From: Gemmatimonadota bacterium
GTDB taxonomy: Bacteria; Gemmatimonadota; Gemmatimonadetes; Gemmatimonadales; Gemmatimonadaceae
Direction of reading: 5' to 3'
Assembly: GCA_020161135.1 (NCBI GenBank)
Contig: JAIUOB010000001.1
Location: 806,001-870,000, forward strand
DNA: 64,000 nucleotides
Shown: piece after piece, positions 1 through 7,427 of the stretch
Position numbering within the stretch: the stretch's first letter is position 1
Layout of the letters: every line of letters starts with the position of its first letter
Program-made: the position numbers and the translations under genes
Notes under the pieces: model-generated
Told to the model about the DNA's origin: nothing
The model's database searches: none
What the model saw: only the letters and a program-made list of their open reading frames with translations

Positions 1-153
1 CTCGCCGTGCGCGGACGGTCCGTCTCCGAGACCGCCTACGCCGTCGGGTACCAGAGCCCGACCCACTTCAGCCGCGACTACCGCCGGAAGTTCGGCAAGT
101 CTCCGCGGCAGGACGCGAGCCGTATGGACGCCGAGACGCGCATCTCCGGTTGA
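1..153 (+). CDS. AraC-family transcriptional regulator, C-terminal end (5' truncated by window)
   Basis: The reading frame is open from base 1 to a TGA at 151-153 and encodes the last 50 residues of a protein. Residues around VGYQSPTHFSRDYRRKFGKSP match the second helix-turn-helix of AraC/XylS regulators, with the usual GY.S..HFSR.Y...FG.SP pattern. The ligand-binding or sensor half lies outside the window, so what it responds to cannot be said. A 13-residue tail follows the HTH. The following 302 bp contain no convincing gene, so it is probably the last gene of its transcript. Confidence 0.85.
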   Translation, partial: LAVRGRSVSETAYAVGYQSPTHFSRDYRRKFGKSPRQDASRMDAETRISG

Positions 154-455
154 TCGCCGGGCGTCGATCGGGAGAAGAATCCCGTCATGCCATTTCGATT
201 GATTGTCGCGGTCGCGCGAACGCTGGCTTCTGCAGCGGGTGATCACATCATCGCGCGCGCGAGTCGAGCGGATGTTCGACGGATAGTCGACCCGCTCCGA
301 TTGAAATTCCTATCTCGCCGAGGCGACGCTGCCCCGACCGACCGCAGCGATCCGCATCGCTCTTCCGCGCCAGGTTCGTCGGTGTCCTCGCACTCGGCGA
401 TCGGGCGGTATATTCGTCCGACGTCGACCGTATACCGACCCCGAGCCGTGCCCCG
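154..455. other. Intergenic region upstream of the Ser/Thr kinase
   Basis: About 300 bp without a supported gene; short open frames on both strands have no recognisable domain. Just before the kinase start lies an inverted repeat CGGTATA (406-412) / TATACCG (431-437) with 18 bp between the arms. The left arm overlaps a TATATT hexamer (409-414) that could be a -10 element, but I see no good -35. A regulator-binding site is possible; the evidence is only the symmetry. Confidence 0.35.
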
Positions 456-2027
456 ATGACCGACACCACCCCACGTCCGATCAACGGCTTGAGTGACCGC
501 TATGCGATCGAGCGCGAACTCGGGCGCGGCGGTATGGGCACCGTCTATCTCGCGCGTGAGCGGCGGCTCGATCGCTTCGTCGCGCTGAAGGTGCTACCGC
601 CGGAGTTCGCGGCGGTGCCGGACCTGCGCGAACGGTTCCTGCGAGAGACACGGCTCGCCGCGGGATTCTCCCACCCGAACATCGTGCCGGTGTTCGCCGT
701 GGAGGAATCAGACGAGGCACTCGCGTTCGCGATGGGATTCGTCGAAGGAGAATCGCTGGGCGCGCGCGTCGCCCGCGACGGCCCACTCTCCCGACGCGAT
801 GCGGTCCGTTTGCTACAGGACGTCGGCTACGCGCTCGCCTACGCCCACGGCCGTGGTGTGGTGCATCGCGACATCAAGCCCGACAACATCATGATCGAGC
901 GCGCGACGGGCCGCGCCTTGGTCATGGACTTCGGCATCGCGCGCGCAATCGCCCCGGTGGGCGAGTCGGCCGGGCTCACGCGCGTCGGCGAGGTGGTCGG
1001 TACGCCGGAGTACATGAGTCCGGAGCAAGCCTCGGGCGATGCTGTGGATGGACGCTCCGATCTGTACTCTCTCGGCCTCGTCGCCTGGTTCGCGACCACC
1101 GGGCGTACGGCAATGTCGGGCGACAGCACGCAGCGCATTCTCGTACGGCAGCTCACTGAGGTCGTTCCTCCCGTTACGGCGCTCCGCAGCGATCTGCCGA
1201 AGGCGCTCAGCGATGTGATCGATATGTGCTGCGCCAAGGAACCATCAGCGCGCTTCCAGTCGGCGGAGGCGTTGGTGGAAGCGTTGGATGCCACGCAGCT
1301 CGCGACGCCGGAGCTTCCGGTGGCGCTGCGCTTGCTTGCCCCAGAGCTCACCACGGCCGCCACTCGCGCGGTCGTGGCGATCGCCCTGCTCTTCATCGGC
1401 GTGGGCATGGTGGTCAGCAACGGCAACGGGAATGTGCTGGCGATCGGCGTCATCGTCTTCGCGATGTTCTGGGTGGGGCTTGTGAACGCGCTCCGCGAAG
1501 TCGGTCGGTTGCGCGGCATGGGTTTTGATGTTGTCGAGATCCAGCGGCTGCTCGCGCTCACGTTGACCGAGCGTGACGAGGAGCGGGCGCGCCGCGCGAC
1601 GGACGTGGTGCTGGTCAAGCGCCGCACGAAGCGCGTCTGGATCTCCGTGGGCCTCGCCGTCTGGCTCGCCAGTCGCATCGTGACCATCCGCTTCGGCGGC
1701 GGATCATCCGTCCGAGGCCAGATCACCGGTGCGGTGCAGACGGTCACGTTCTTCGCGTCGCTACTCGGGCTCGCCGCGGCCATCAGCGTGCTTGTGTCCA
1801 GTCCATTTCGGCGCACGGTTGCCGAGCGGTTGTTCAGTCTGTTCTGGCTCGGACGTGTGGGGCGCGCAGTGCTTTCGATTCCTGGACGGCGCGCATCAGG
1901 CGGGGCTGACGAGCCGGGCGCGCGGCGTCAGATGAGCGATGCGCCGGGCGCGCCGGACGCTGTGGCATCGCTGGCCAGTGAGGTGGCCGCGTTGCGCGAA
2001 CGGGTGGACACGTTAGAGCGGCGGTAG
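456..2027 (+). CDS. Membrane-anchored Pkn/Hanks-type serine/threonine protein kinase
   Basis: A 523-residue eukaryotic-like kinase. The catalytic domain occupies roughly residues 17-285: glycine loop GRGGMGTVY (24-31), ATP-anchoring lysine in VALKVL (K45), catalytic loop HRDIKPDN (D139), DFG (158-160) and the APE-equivalent GTPEYMSPEQ. The C-terminal half differs from PASTA kinases: two hydrophobic segments at about 305-345 and two more near 395-450 make a multi-pass membrane region, and the last ~20 residues (SEVAALRERVDTLERR) look like a short coiled coil. No extracellular sensor domain is visible. It stands alone, so its substrates are unknown. The ATG at 456 gives a normal start just ahead of the kinase fold. 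Confidence 0.95.
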   Translation: MTDTTPRPINGLSDRYAIERELGRGGMGTVYLARERRLDRFVALKVLPPEFAAVPDLRERFLRETRLAAGFSHPNIVPVFAVEESDEALAFAMGFVEGESLGARVARDGPLSRRDAVRLLQDVGYALAYAHGRGVVHRDIKPDNIMIERATGRALVMDFGIARAIAPVGESAGLTRVGEVVGTPEYMSPEQASGDAVDGRSDLYSLGLVAWFATTGRTAMSGDSTQRILVRQLTEVVPPVTALRSDLPKALSDVIDMCCAKEPSARFQSAEALVEALDATQLATPELPVALRLLAPELTTAATRAVVAIALLFIGVGMVVSNGNGNVLAIGVIVFAMFWVGLVNALREVGRLRGMGFDVVEIQRLLALTLTERDEERARRATDVVLVKRRTKRVWISVGLAVWLASRIVTIRFGGGSSVRGQITGAVQTVTFFASLLGLAAAISVLVSSPFRRTVAERLFSLFWLGRVGRAVLSIPGRRASGGADEPGARRQMSDAPGAPDAVASLASEVAALRERVDTLERR

Positions 2028-2236
2028 CGGCTCGCTTCTCGACAGCAGAGCCCTCAGGCCAATGGCGTCGAGGCAGGCGACGTAGGCGACGTAGGCGCGC
2101 TTGTTGCGGGGAGCGTTCCCGCGTCGACAAACGGTGGTATGATCGGCTGGTTGAACAGTCGGGGCATCGACAACACAACTGTCCGGCTCCATGGGTGACC
2201 GTCCTCCCTACATGCACGGTTGGGTTATGCTGCCCC

Positions 2237-2275
2237 TTGACGCTCGTGCGTCTCTTGTACAGCTTTCCTGTACAA
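2237..2275 (+). promoter_or_regulatory. Toxin-antitoxin promoter/operator with paired TGTACA boxes
   Basis: A -35-like TTGACG (2237-2242) precedes a perfect 8-bp inverted repeat, TTGTACAG (2255-2262) and CTGTACAA (2268-2275). Each arm contains the palindromic hexamer TGTACA, at 2256-2261 and 2269-2274, spaced 13 bp centre to centre. The E. coli yefM-yoeB operator is known to consist of adjacent palindromes with TGTACA cores about 12 bp apart. The match in motif, spacing and position (14 bp before the antitoxin ATG) supports autorepression by the antitoxin/toxin complex. No convincing -10 hexamer was found. Confidence 0.75.
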
Positions 2276-2288
2276 CTACTCGGATTTT

Positions 2289-2570
2289 ATGGCGACCAAG
2301 ACCAGCTACAGTCACGCTCGCGAAAACCTCGCCTCTCTGTGGGATGAAGTCGAGAATTCGCGCGAGGCTGCCGTCATTCAACGGCGCGGCCATGAAGACA
2401 TGGCCCTCGTACCGGCCGATGAACTCGCGAGCCTTCGCGAGACCGCGTACCTCCTCCGGTCGCCCGAAAACGCGGTGCGCCTGCTCGCCGCCCTCACGCG
2501 TGCCCGTCGCGGCCGGAAGAAGGCGACCGACTTGTCGACGCTCCGCCGAGAGCTGGGCGTCACCCCCTGA
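2289..2570 (+). CDS. YefM/Phd-family antitoxin
   Basis: A 93-residue protein of normal size for the Phd/YefM family. The N-terminus (SYSHARENLASLWDEVENSREAAVIQRRG) matches the DNA-binding dimerisation fold, in which S/TYSEAR.NL..L.D.V and then V.I.R.G are typical. The C-terminal half, rich in L, R and A, would wrap the toxin. The ATG at 2289 follows the TGTACA operator, and the toxin ATG starts 2 bp after its TGA, the usual antitoxin-first order. It should neutralise the downstream RNase and repress the operon. The pair sits beside an integron-type integrase. Confidence 0.88.
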   Translation: MATKTSYSHARENLASLWDEVENSREAAVIQRRGHEDMALVPADELASLRETAYLLRSPENAVRLLAALTRARRGRKKATDLSTLRRELGVTP

Positions 2571-2572
2571 GC

Positions 2573-2848
2573 ATGCCCACCAAGCGCGCACGGCACGCGG
2601 TCATTCAGGTCGAGTGTCTCGAGGATCTGCGCTATTGGGTAGACACCAACCGGAAGACCGCGCTGCGGGTGCTGGACCTGATGGAGGCGGCGCTCCGCGA
2701 TCCAACAGGCGGCATCGGGAAGCCTGAACACCTCAAGTATTTCGGCGGCAACGTGTGGTCGCGGCGCATCAACGAAGCCGATCGCCTAGTGTACGAAATC
2801 TTCACCGATCGGATCGAGTTCCTGCAGGCGCGCTATCACTACGGCTGA
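2573..2848 (+). CDS. YoeB-family mRNA interferase toxin
   Basis: A 91-residue RelE/YoeB-fold toxin; members cleave mRNA in the ribosomal A site. Residues equivalent to the E. coli YoeB active site are visible: GIGKPEHLK carries the glutamate (E52), WSRRINEADRLVYEI carries the arginine (R71), and the protein ends ...RYHYG with the catalytic His-Tyr pair (H89, Y90). All key residues are present, so it should be active. The start overlaps nothing; TGA of the antitoxin, two bases, then ATG. An attC-like hairpin region begins 10 bp after the stop codon, as expected for an integron gene cassette. Confidence 0.92.
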   Translation: MPTKRARHAVIQVECLEDLRYWVDTNRKTALRVLDLMEAALRDPTGGIGKPEHLKYFGGNVWSRRINEADRLVYEIFTDRIEFLQARYHYG

Positions 2849-2858
2849 CGCGCGTGAC

Positions 2859-2996
2859 GGCGTAACGCCGATTCTCTTGCAGGGAGAACTTGCAACGCCG
2901 GTCTTATTCGGCAATCTCCTGCAAGATAAGCGTCCCGCACGGCGGCGCCGAACGTCACCGCAAGCCCTTGCACGGCAACCGCTTGCAGCGTTCGCC
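2859..2996. other. Candidate integron attC-like recombination site
   Basis: The gap between toxin and integrase is full of imperfect inverted repeats. The outer arms GGCGTAACG (2859-2867) and CGTTCGCC (2989-2996) pair with one bulged T. Inside, CTTGCAGGGAGAACTTGC (2876-2893) pairs with GCAATCTCCTGCAAG (2911-2925), leaving unpaired G and AC bases, like the extrahelical bases of attC sites. The 138-bp length lies at the long end for attC. Against it, the terminal GTTCGCC departs from the GTTRRRY core at one position. A perfect GTTRRRY heptamer, GTTGGGT, lies at 2219-2225 before the operator and could mark the other cassette boundary. Moderately speculative. Confidence 0.35.
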
Positions 2997-3045
2997 CCGG
3001 CGCGGCGCCCGCCGTCTTATCCAGCACGCCCCGCAAGAGAAGACG

Positions 3046-4038
3046 TCACGGCCCAGAGAGACGCCCGCCTGACCCTCCCCCATGGTCGAGGGGGCTCCGC
3101 ACGCCGCGCCCGCCGCGGTTCAGCACGTGCGTGTAGATCATTGTCGTCGACACGTCCTTGTGCCCCAGCAGCTCCTGTACGGTACGAATGTCGTAGCCGT
3201 CCTCCAGCAGGTGCGTCGCGAAGCAGTGCCGGAACGTGTGACAGGTGATGCGCTGCGCGAGGCCGCTCCGTGCACCCGCGGCCGACACCGCGCGCTGCAC
3301 CACACTCGGATCGATATGGTGCGTTTCGCGGCGCCCACGCTCCTGGCTCCAGTACTCGCGCGCGGCGGGAAACACCCAGCACCACGGCCACCGCCGTGTC
3401 CCCAGCGGACTCTTCCGTGCCATCGCGTGTGGCAGCAGCACGTAGCCGCCGCCACGCGCCCCCCGCTTGAGCATCTCCGAGCGCGTACGGCGCAGATGCG
3501 CCTCGATCGGCCCCACCAGCGTCGCCGGCAACATCGTCACACGGTCGCGCCCTCCCTTCCCCTCGCGCACCCGCAGCTCGCGCCGCCCGAGATCGACATC
3601 CTTCACCCGCAACTGGCAACACTCCTGCACCCGCAGCCCCGCTCCGTACAGCAGCGACGCCATGAGCCGCGGCACGCCGTCCATGACCGCCAGCACCCGC
3701 TGCACGGCCTCCCGCGACACGACGTTGGGCAGGCGGTGCGGACGCTTGGCCGGTGCCACGCCGTCCACGGGCGGCAACGGCGCACCGAGCACATCGCGAT
3801 ACAGGAACTGCAACGCCGCCAACGCCTGGTTCTGCGTGGACACCGCCACCTGCCGCTCGCGCGCGAGGTACGTCAGGTAGGCGCGCACCGCCGCCGCATC
3901 CAGCTCGCGCGGATGCCGCAGGCCGTGGAAGCGCACATAGTCACGCACCCAACGCGCGTACGCATCGGCCGTGCGCGGGCTGTAGCGCCGCACGGCCGCA
4001 CAATCACGCAATCGATGCAGCAGACGCGGCGCGGGCAT
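3046..4038 (-). CDS. intI: Integron-type tyrosine recombinase (IntI family)
   Basis: A 330-residue tyrosine recombinase. The catalytic set is complete: R136 (GAGLRVQE), K161 (EGKGGRDR), H267 and R270 (CHTFRH), H293 (LLGHKD) and Y302 (IYTHV). The N-terminal core-binding part begins YSPRTADAYARWVRDYVRFHG, typical of IntI. Between patches II and III is an extra segment at about 208-250 (PWCWVFPAAREYW...RRETHHIDPSVVQRAV), the insertion that separates integron integrases from XerC/XerD. Gene cassettes normally sit next to attI; here the TA pair lies at the 3' side of intI and is transcribed towards it, an unusual arrangement. The residues after the tyrosine extend into a glycine-rich tail. Confidence 0.9.
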   Translation of the reverse strand: MPAPRLLHRLRDCAAVRRYSPRTADAYARWVRDYVRFHGLRHPRELDAAAVRAYLTYLARERQVAVSTQNQALAALQFLYRDVLGAPLPPVDGVAPAKRPHRLPNVVSREAVQRVLAVMDGVPRLMASLLYGAGLRVQECCQLRVKDVDLGRRELRVREGKGGRDRVTMLPATLVGPIEAHLRRTRSEMLKRGARGGGYVLLPHAMARKSPLGTRRWPWCWVFPAAREYWSQERGRRETHHIDPSVVQRAVSAAGARSGLAQRITCHTFRHCFATHLLEDGYDIRTVQELLGHKDVSTTMIYTHVLNRGGRGVRSPLDHGGGSGGRLSGP

Positions 4039-4139
4039 CCGGCAGCATACCGCCGCCGACGCCCGCGCCCGTCATCAATGACACGCCGCGGCGCGCATTT
4101 CCCTGCACCCGCCTCGGTCGACCACCGCGCCCGCAACCC

Positions 4140-4862
4140 CTACCGCGCGGCGGGCGTCAGCGGCAGGGCGGGACGCAGCGGCGCACGCAGCAGCGACCAG
4201 GACGACGTCGTCTCGTCCGACGCCGACTCGGCCGTGACCGGCTCTTGGGCCTCCCGACGCTGCTGCATCCTGCTCCCCAGCCAGGTGGCCCCGACACCCA
4301 TTGCAGACGCCAGCAGGATCGCGAAGTGCGTCGGCGCACCCTGCACCGCCGAAATCCCGTACGCGAGATGCATCACGTACTCCGCCACCTGCGCCACCGC
4401 GGCGGTCCCCAGCACATACGTGAGCGGCCGCGCACGCAGCCGCAGCGCCACGAACACGCTCACGATGGTCGCCGTGAGCGTGAGCCCCTGGCTCACCTGC
4501 CACGTGTCGGACAGGCCGCTCGCGGCGACATCGAATACGCTGAGCAGCGCCCAGAAGCTCACGCCGGCCGCGAGATTCGCGAGCACCTGCTCGGACAGGG
4601 ACTGCTTCGGCGTCGTTCCGCGCAGCCGATCGAGCCAACGCCCCACGGTCGATCGCGGCGTGGAAGGCGCCGCCTTGCGCGTCTCGGCCAACGCCGCGTC
4701 CAGCACGTCGTCGGCGATGCCCAGCTCGCGCGACACCTCCCGAAGCCGCTCCACCGTGGTGCCGGAGCGCTGCAGCACGTCGAGCTCGACCGCCCGCGCG
4801 AGGACACGATGGGCCAGCTCCTCCGAGAGGATCGTCGGCCGGTTGGAATGGTCAGTCACCAC
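4140..4862 (-). CDS. Multi-pass membrane protein of unknown function
   Basis: A 240-residue protein I cannot assign to a family. The soluble N-terminal ~90 residues (LSEELAHRVLARAVELD...LREVSRELGIADDVLDAALAE) are helical and resemble a small helix-turn-helix or SHOCT-like bundle. About four hydrophobic segments follow at roughly 95-200 (FWALLSVFDVAAS, LTATIVSVFVAL, YVLGTAAVAQVAEYVM, FAILLASAMGVGA). The C-terminal ~40 residues are polar and proline-rich. It lies 101 bp upstream of intI on the same strand, with no sign of coupling. Confidence 0.7.
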   Translation of the reverse strand: MVTDHSNRPTILSEELAHRVLARAVELDVLQRSGTTVERLREVSRELGIADDVLDAALAETRKAAPSTPRSTVGRWLDRLRGTTPKQSLSEQVLANLAAGVSFWALLSVFDVAASGLSDTWQVSQGLTLTATIVSVFVALRLRARPLTYVLGTAAVAQVAEYVMHLAYGISAVQGAPTHFAILLASAMGVGATWLGSRMQQRREAQEPVTAESASDETTSSWSLLRAPLRPALPLTPAAR

Positions 4863-4925
4863 GCCTCCTGGAAATCGTCGGAATCCCGCGCGACCAGTCC
4901 ACTCGCACCCGCACGCGCCCGCGTT

Positions 4926-5627
4926 CTACGACCGCCGCTGCCCCGCCATCTCCGCCATCGCCGGCTCCGCCGCCGCGCCGGCCTTGAGCGCCGCGCCCGC
5001 ATCGGGCCGCGGCGCCATCAGTTGCGTCACGAACCGCTGCCCCTCGCTGATACGCTCGATCTCCACCGCCATCGCGTCGATCGCCTGCTCCATCCGCTCG
5101 AGACGCGCCGCACTCTCCAGCACCTGCGGCGCCGGCTTGGCCACGCTCGCCCGCTTGAACAGCAGCCGCGCCACCGCGATCGCCAGCGGCATCAGCACGG
5201 TCACCGTCCCCACGATCGTGATGCCGGTGAGCTGCCCGCTGCTGAACGGCCCGTAGCGCGGCTCCGCCGACTCGGCCGCCGCCAGCTCGAGCGGCGCACG
5301 CGCCAGCTCCCGGCCGTTCGCCGCGATCTCGGTCTCGAGCTGCACGATGCGCGCATCGAGCACCGTGAGCCGCGACTCGATCCCCTCGCGCGCCACACCG
5401 CCGGGACTCGACCGCAACTGCCGCACCATCTCGTCACGCCGGCGCTGCGCCGACGTGAGCTGGTTGCTGAGCTCCGACCGCTTGGCCCGCAGCGCCGACA
5501 CATCGGCCGACGTGAGCGGACGCGTGTCGATCTGCACCCCAGCACCGGTCTGAATGCCGGTCACCGTCGGCGGCGAGGGGGGTGATACGGCCGACGGCGG
5601 CGATGCGGGCGCGGGAGGTTGTGACAT
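4926..5627 (-). CDS. Coiled-coil protein with one transmembrane segment, unknown function
   Basis: A 233-residue protein from the ATG at 5627 (MSQPPAP...). The first ~35 residues are proline-rich. A charged helical region follows (DVSALRAKRSELSNQLTSAQ...LETEIAANGREL, about 45-120) with heptad-like leucines, then one hydrophobic segment (LTGITIVGTVTVLMPLAIAVARLLF), then a second amphipathic helix (LERMEQAIDAMAVEIERISEGQRFVTQLM). This looks like a membrane-anchored coiled coil. An in-frame ATG at 5657 would add ten residues, and neither start has a clear ribosome site. No function can be proposed. Confidence 0.65.
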   Translation of the reverse strand: MSQPPAPASPPSAVSPPSPPTVTGIQTGAGVQIDTRPLTSADVSALRAKRSELSNQLTSAQRRRDEMVRQLRSSPGGVAREGIESRLTVLDARIVQLETEIAANGRELARAPLELAAAESAEPRYGPFSSGQLTGITIVGTVTVLMPLAIAVARLLFKRASVAKPAPQVLESAARLERMEQAIDAMAVEIERISEGQRFVTQLMAPRPDAGAALKAGAAAEPAMAEMAGQRRS

Positions 5628-5732
5628 GGGCGACTCGCTAACTTTGGGAAGACGCATGCTGCAACCTACGTTCGGCCCGGGATCGCGGTTACACCCCCCG
5701 GCCACTCCCGGTTCTCCCGGCACCCCCGGCGC

Positions 5733-6923
5733 ATGACGACCTCCGCTCTCCCGACGCCCCTGGCCTCGCTCGACGCGCTCACCCCGCAGCTCGTCGACTG
5801 GCGGCGCCACCTGCACCGCCACCCGGAGCTCTCGTTCCACGAGGTCGAGACCTCGCGCTACATCCGCGAGGTGCTCGCCGGCATCCCGGGCATCACCGTC
5901 TCGAGCCCCACACCCACGAGCGTCCTGGGCGTCCTGCACGGCGCCCGGCCGGGCCCCACCATCGGCGTCCGCGCCGACATCGACGCCCTCCCGATCGTCG
6001 AGGAGACGGAGCTCCCCTTCCGCTCCACCCGCGACGGCGTCATGCACGCCTGCGGCCACGACGGCCACACCGCCATCCTGCTGGGCCTCGCCACCCGCCT
6101 GGCCGCCCGCGCCGACACGCTCGCCGGCACGGTCCGCTTCTTCTTCCAGCACGCCGAAGAGCTCGCCCCGGGCGGCGGTGAGGCCATGGTGCAGGCCGGC
6201 GTCATGGACGGCGTCGACCAGGTCATCGGCCTCCACCTCTGGGCCACCCTCCCGGTGGGGCAGATCGCGCTCATTCCGGGGCCGGCCATGGCCTCGCCCG
6301 ACAACTTCCACTGCCAGGTCATCGGCGCCGGCGGCCACGCCGCCATGCCACACGCCTGCACCGACCCGATCGCCATCGCCGCGCAGGTGGTCACCGCCTG
6401 GCAGCAGATCGTGTCACGCACGGTCGACCCGCTCGACCCGGCCGTCGTCTCGGTCACGCAGTTCATCGCCGGCACGGCCTTCAACGTCATCCCGAACGCA
6501 GCCTACCTGGCCGGCACGGTGCGCACCTTCGACCCGGTGCTGCGCGAGAGCATCCCGCAGCGCATGGAGAAGATCCTCGCCGGCCTCTGCGAAGGGTTCG
6601 GCGCGACGTACACCTGGCACTTCGAGCGCGGCTACCGCGCCGTGGTGAACGATCCCGCCCTCACCGCGCGTCTCACCGACGTTGTGCGCCGCACCTTCGG
6701 CGACGCCACACTCGCCGACATGCGCCCCTCGATGGGTGGCGAGGACTTCTCGGCCTACCAGCAGCGGGCGCCCGGCGTGTACGCCTTCGTGGGCGCCGGC
6801 AATGCGGCGCGCGGTATCGCCTACCCGCATCACCATCCGCGCTTCGACATCGACGAGGACGCCATGCCGATCGGCCTGCGCTATCTCGAGGCCGCCGTAC
6901 TCGACCTGCTCGGCGTGGCCTGA
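5733..6923 (+). CDS. M20-family metallo-amidohydrolase (N-acyl amino acid / hippurate hydrolase type)
   Basis: A 396-residue M20D peptidase/amidohydrolase. Metal-binding motifs are intact: GVRADIDALPI, the cysteine-histidine motif HACGHDGHTA (residues ~105-113), FQHAEELAPGG with the catalytic EE pair, and MGGEDFSAY with HHHPRFDID near the end. A dimerisation insert starts around DNFHCQVIGAGGHAAMPH. Relatives hydrolyse N-acyl amino acids, hippurate or IAA conjugates with two Mn/Zn ions; the exact substrate cannot be read from sequence. There is no signal peptide, so it is cytoplasmic. The ATG at 5733 sits one codon set before MTTSALPTPLASLDAL, a normal N-terminus. Confidence 0.93.
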   Translation: MTTSALPTPLASLDALTPQLVDWRRHLHRHPELSFHEVETSRYIREVLAGIPGITVSSPTPTSVLGVLHGARPGPTIGVRADIDALPIVEETELPFRSTRDGVMHACGHDGHTAILLGLATRLAARADTLAGTVRFFFQHAEELAPGGGEAMVQAGVMDGVDQVIGLHLWATLPVGQIALIPGPAMASPDNFHCQVIGAGGHAAMPHACTDPIAIAAQVVTAWQQIVSRTVDPLDPAVVSVTQFIAGTAFNVIPNAAYLAGTVRTFDPVLRESIPQRMEKILAGLCEGFGATYTWHFERGYRAVVNDPALTARLTDVVRRTFGDATLADMRPSMGGEDFSAYQQRAPGVYAFVGAGNAARGIAYPHHHPRFDIDEDAMPIGLRYLEAAVLDLLGVA

Positions 6924-6929
6924 CGCGGT

Positions 6930-6966
6930 CGCGCCTGGCGCGATCGCGCCCGACGCGCCTGGCGCG
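6930..6966. terminator. Twin palindromes between convergent genes
   Basis: Two identical copies of the perfect palindrome CGCGCCTGGCGCG (6930-6942 and 6954-6966) are separated by 11 bp and fill the gap between two convergent stop codons. Each folds as a 6-bp GC stem. There is no T-tract, so a bidirectional terminator or transcript-stabilising hairpin is plausible but not proven. Confidence 0.5.
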
Positions 6967-7374
6967 TTACCCGACCGCGCGCGGAATGCCGGTCGTGTCG
7001 GCGAGCACCTCGGCCACGCACACGCGATGGCCGTCGGGGTCCTCGAGCTCGAACTCCACTTGGCCGTACGGCATGAGCTCGGGGCCGCGCACGAGCGGCG
7101 TGGTGCGACGCGCCGCATCGAGCAGCGCCACCAGCTGACCACCGCTGATGCGCACGTACACATCCCAGTCGTACCGACGCGGGTCGCGCACGATGGGCAC
7201 CGTGGCCCGGCGCAACATCAGCTCGGTGGCGTCACGGCGCAGGATGCAGAATTCGAACGGGGGCTCGGCCGGAAACGGGTCGGCGGCAAAGCCCAGGTGG
7301 TCGCGATACCAGGCAATGCTGCGCGCGACATCGGCGACACGCAGCACGGGTACGATCGATTCGAAGCGTAGCAT
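6967..7374 (-). CDS. VOC (glyoxalase/bleomycin-resistance fold) protein
   Basis: A 135-residue single-domain VOC protein: the N-terminus SIVPVLRVADVARSIAWYRDHLGF and the C-terminal VEFELEDPDGHRVCVAEVL are the classic paired beta-alpha-beta-beta-beta halves. The glutamate in VEFELEDPDGH could bind metal. Such proteins include glyoxalases, dioxygenases and antibiotic-sequestering proteins; the substrate here is unknown. It ends against the twin palindromes shared with the M20 gene. Confidence 0.85.
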   Translation of the reverse strand: MLRFESIVPVLRVADVARSIAWYRDHLGFAADPFPAEPPFEFCILRRDATELMLRRATVPIVRDPRRYDWDVYVRISGGQLVALLDAARRTTPLVRGPELMPYGQVEFELEDPDGHRVCVAEVLADTTGIPRAVG

Positions 7375-7427
7375 GCGGAATCAACGCGCCGTGCACGTGG
7401 GGAGTGCCCGCCGAGGGGTAATGCGCA

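Noticed and set aside
187..459. Short plus-strand frame before the Ser/Thr kinase
   Set aside because: No domain, arginine/serine-rich translation typical of noncoding GC-rich sequence, and no ribosome site.
3046..4038. XerC/XerD housekeeping recombinase
   Set aside because: The extra segment around residues 208-250 with the PWCWVFP and ETHHIDPSVVQRAV motifs is specific to integron integrases.
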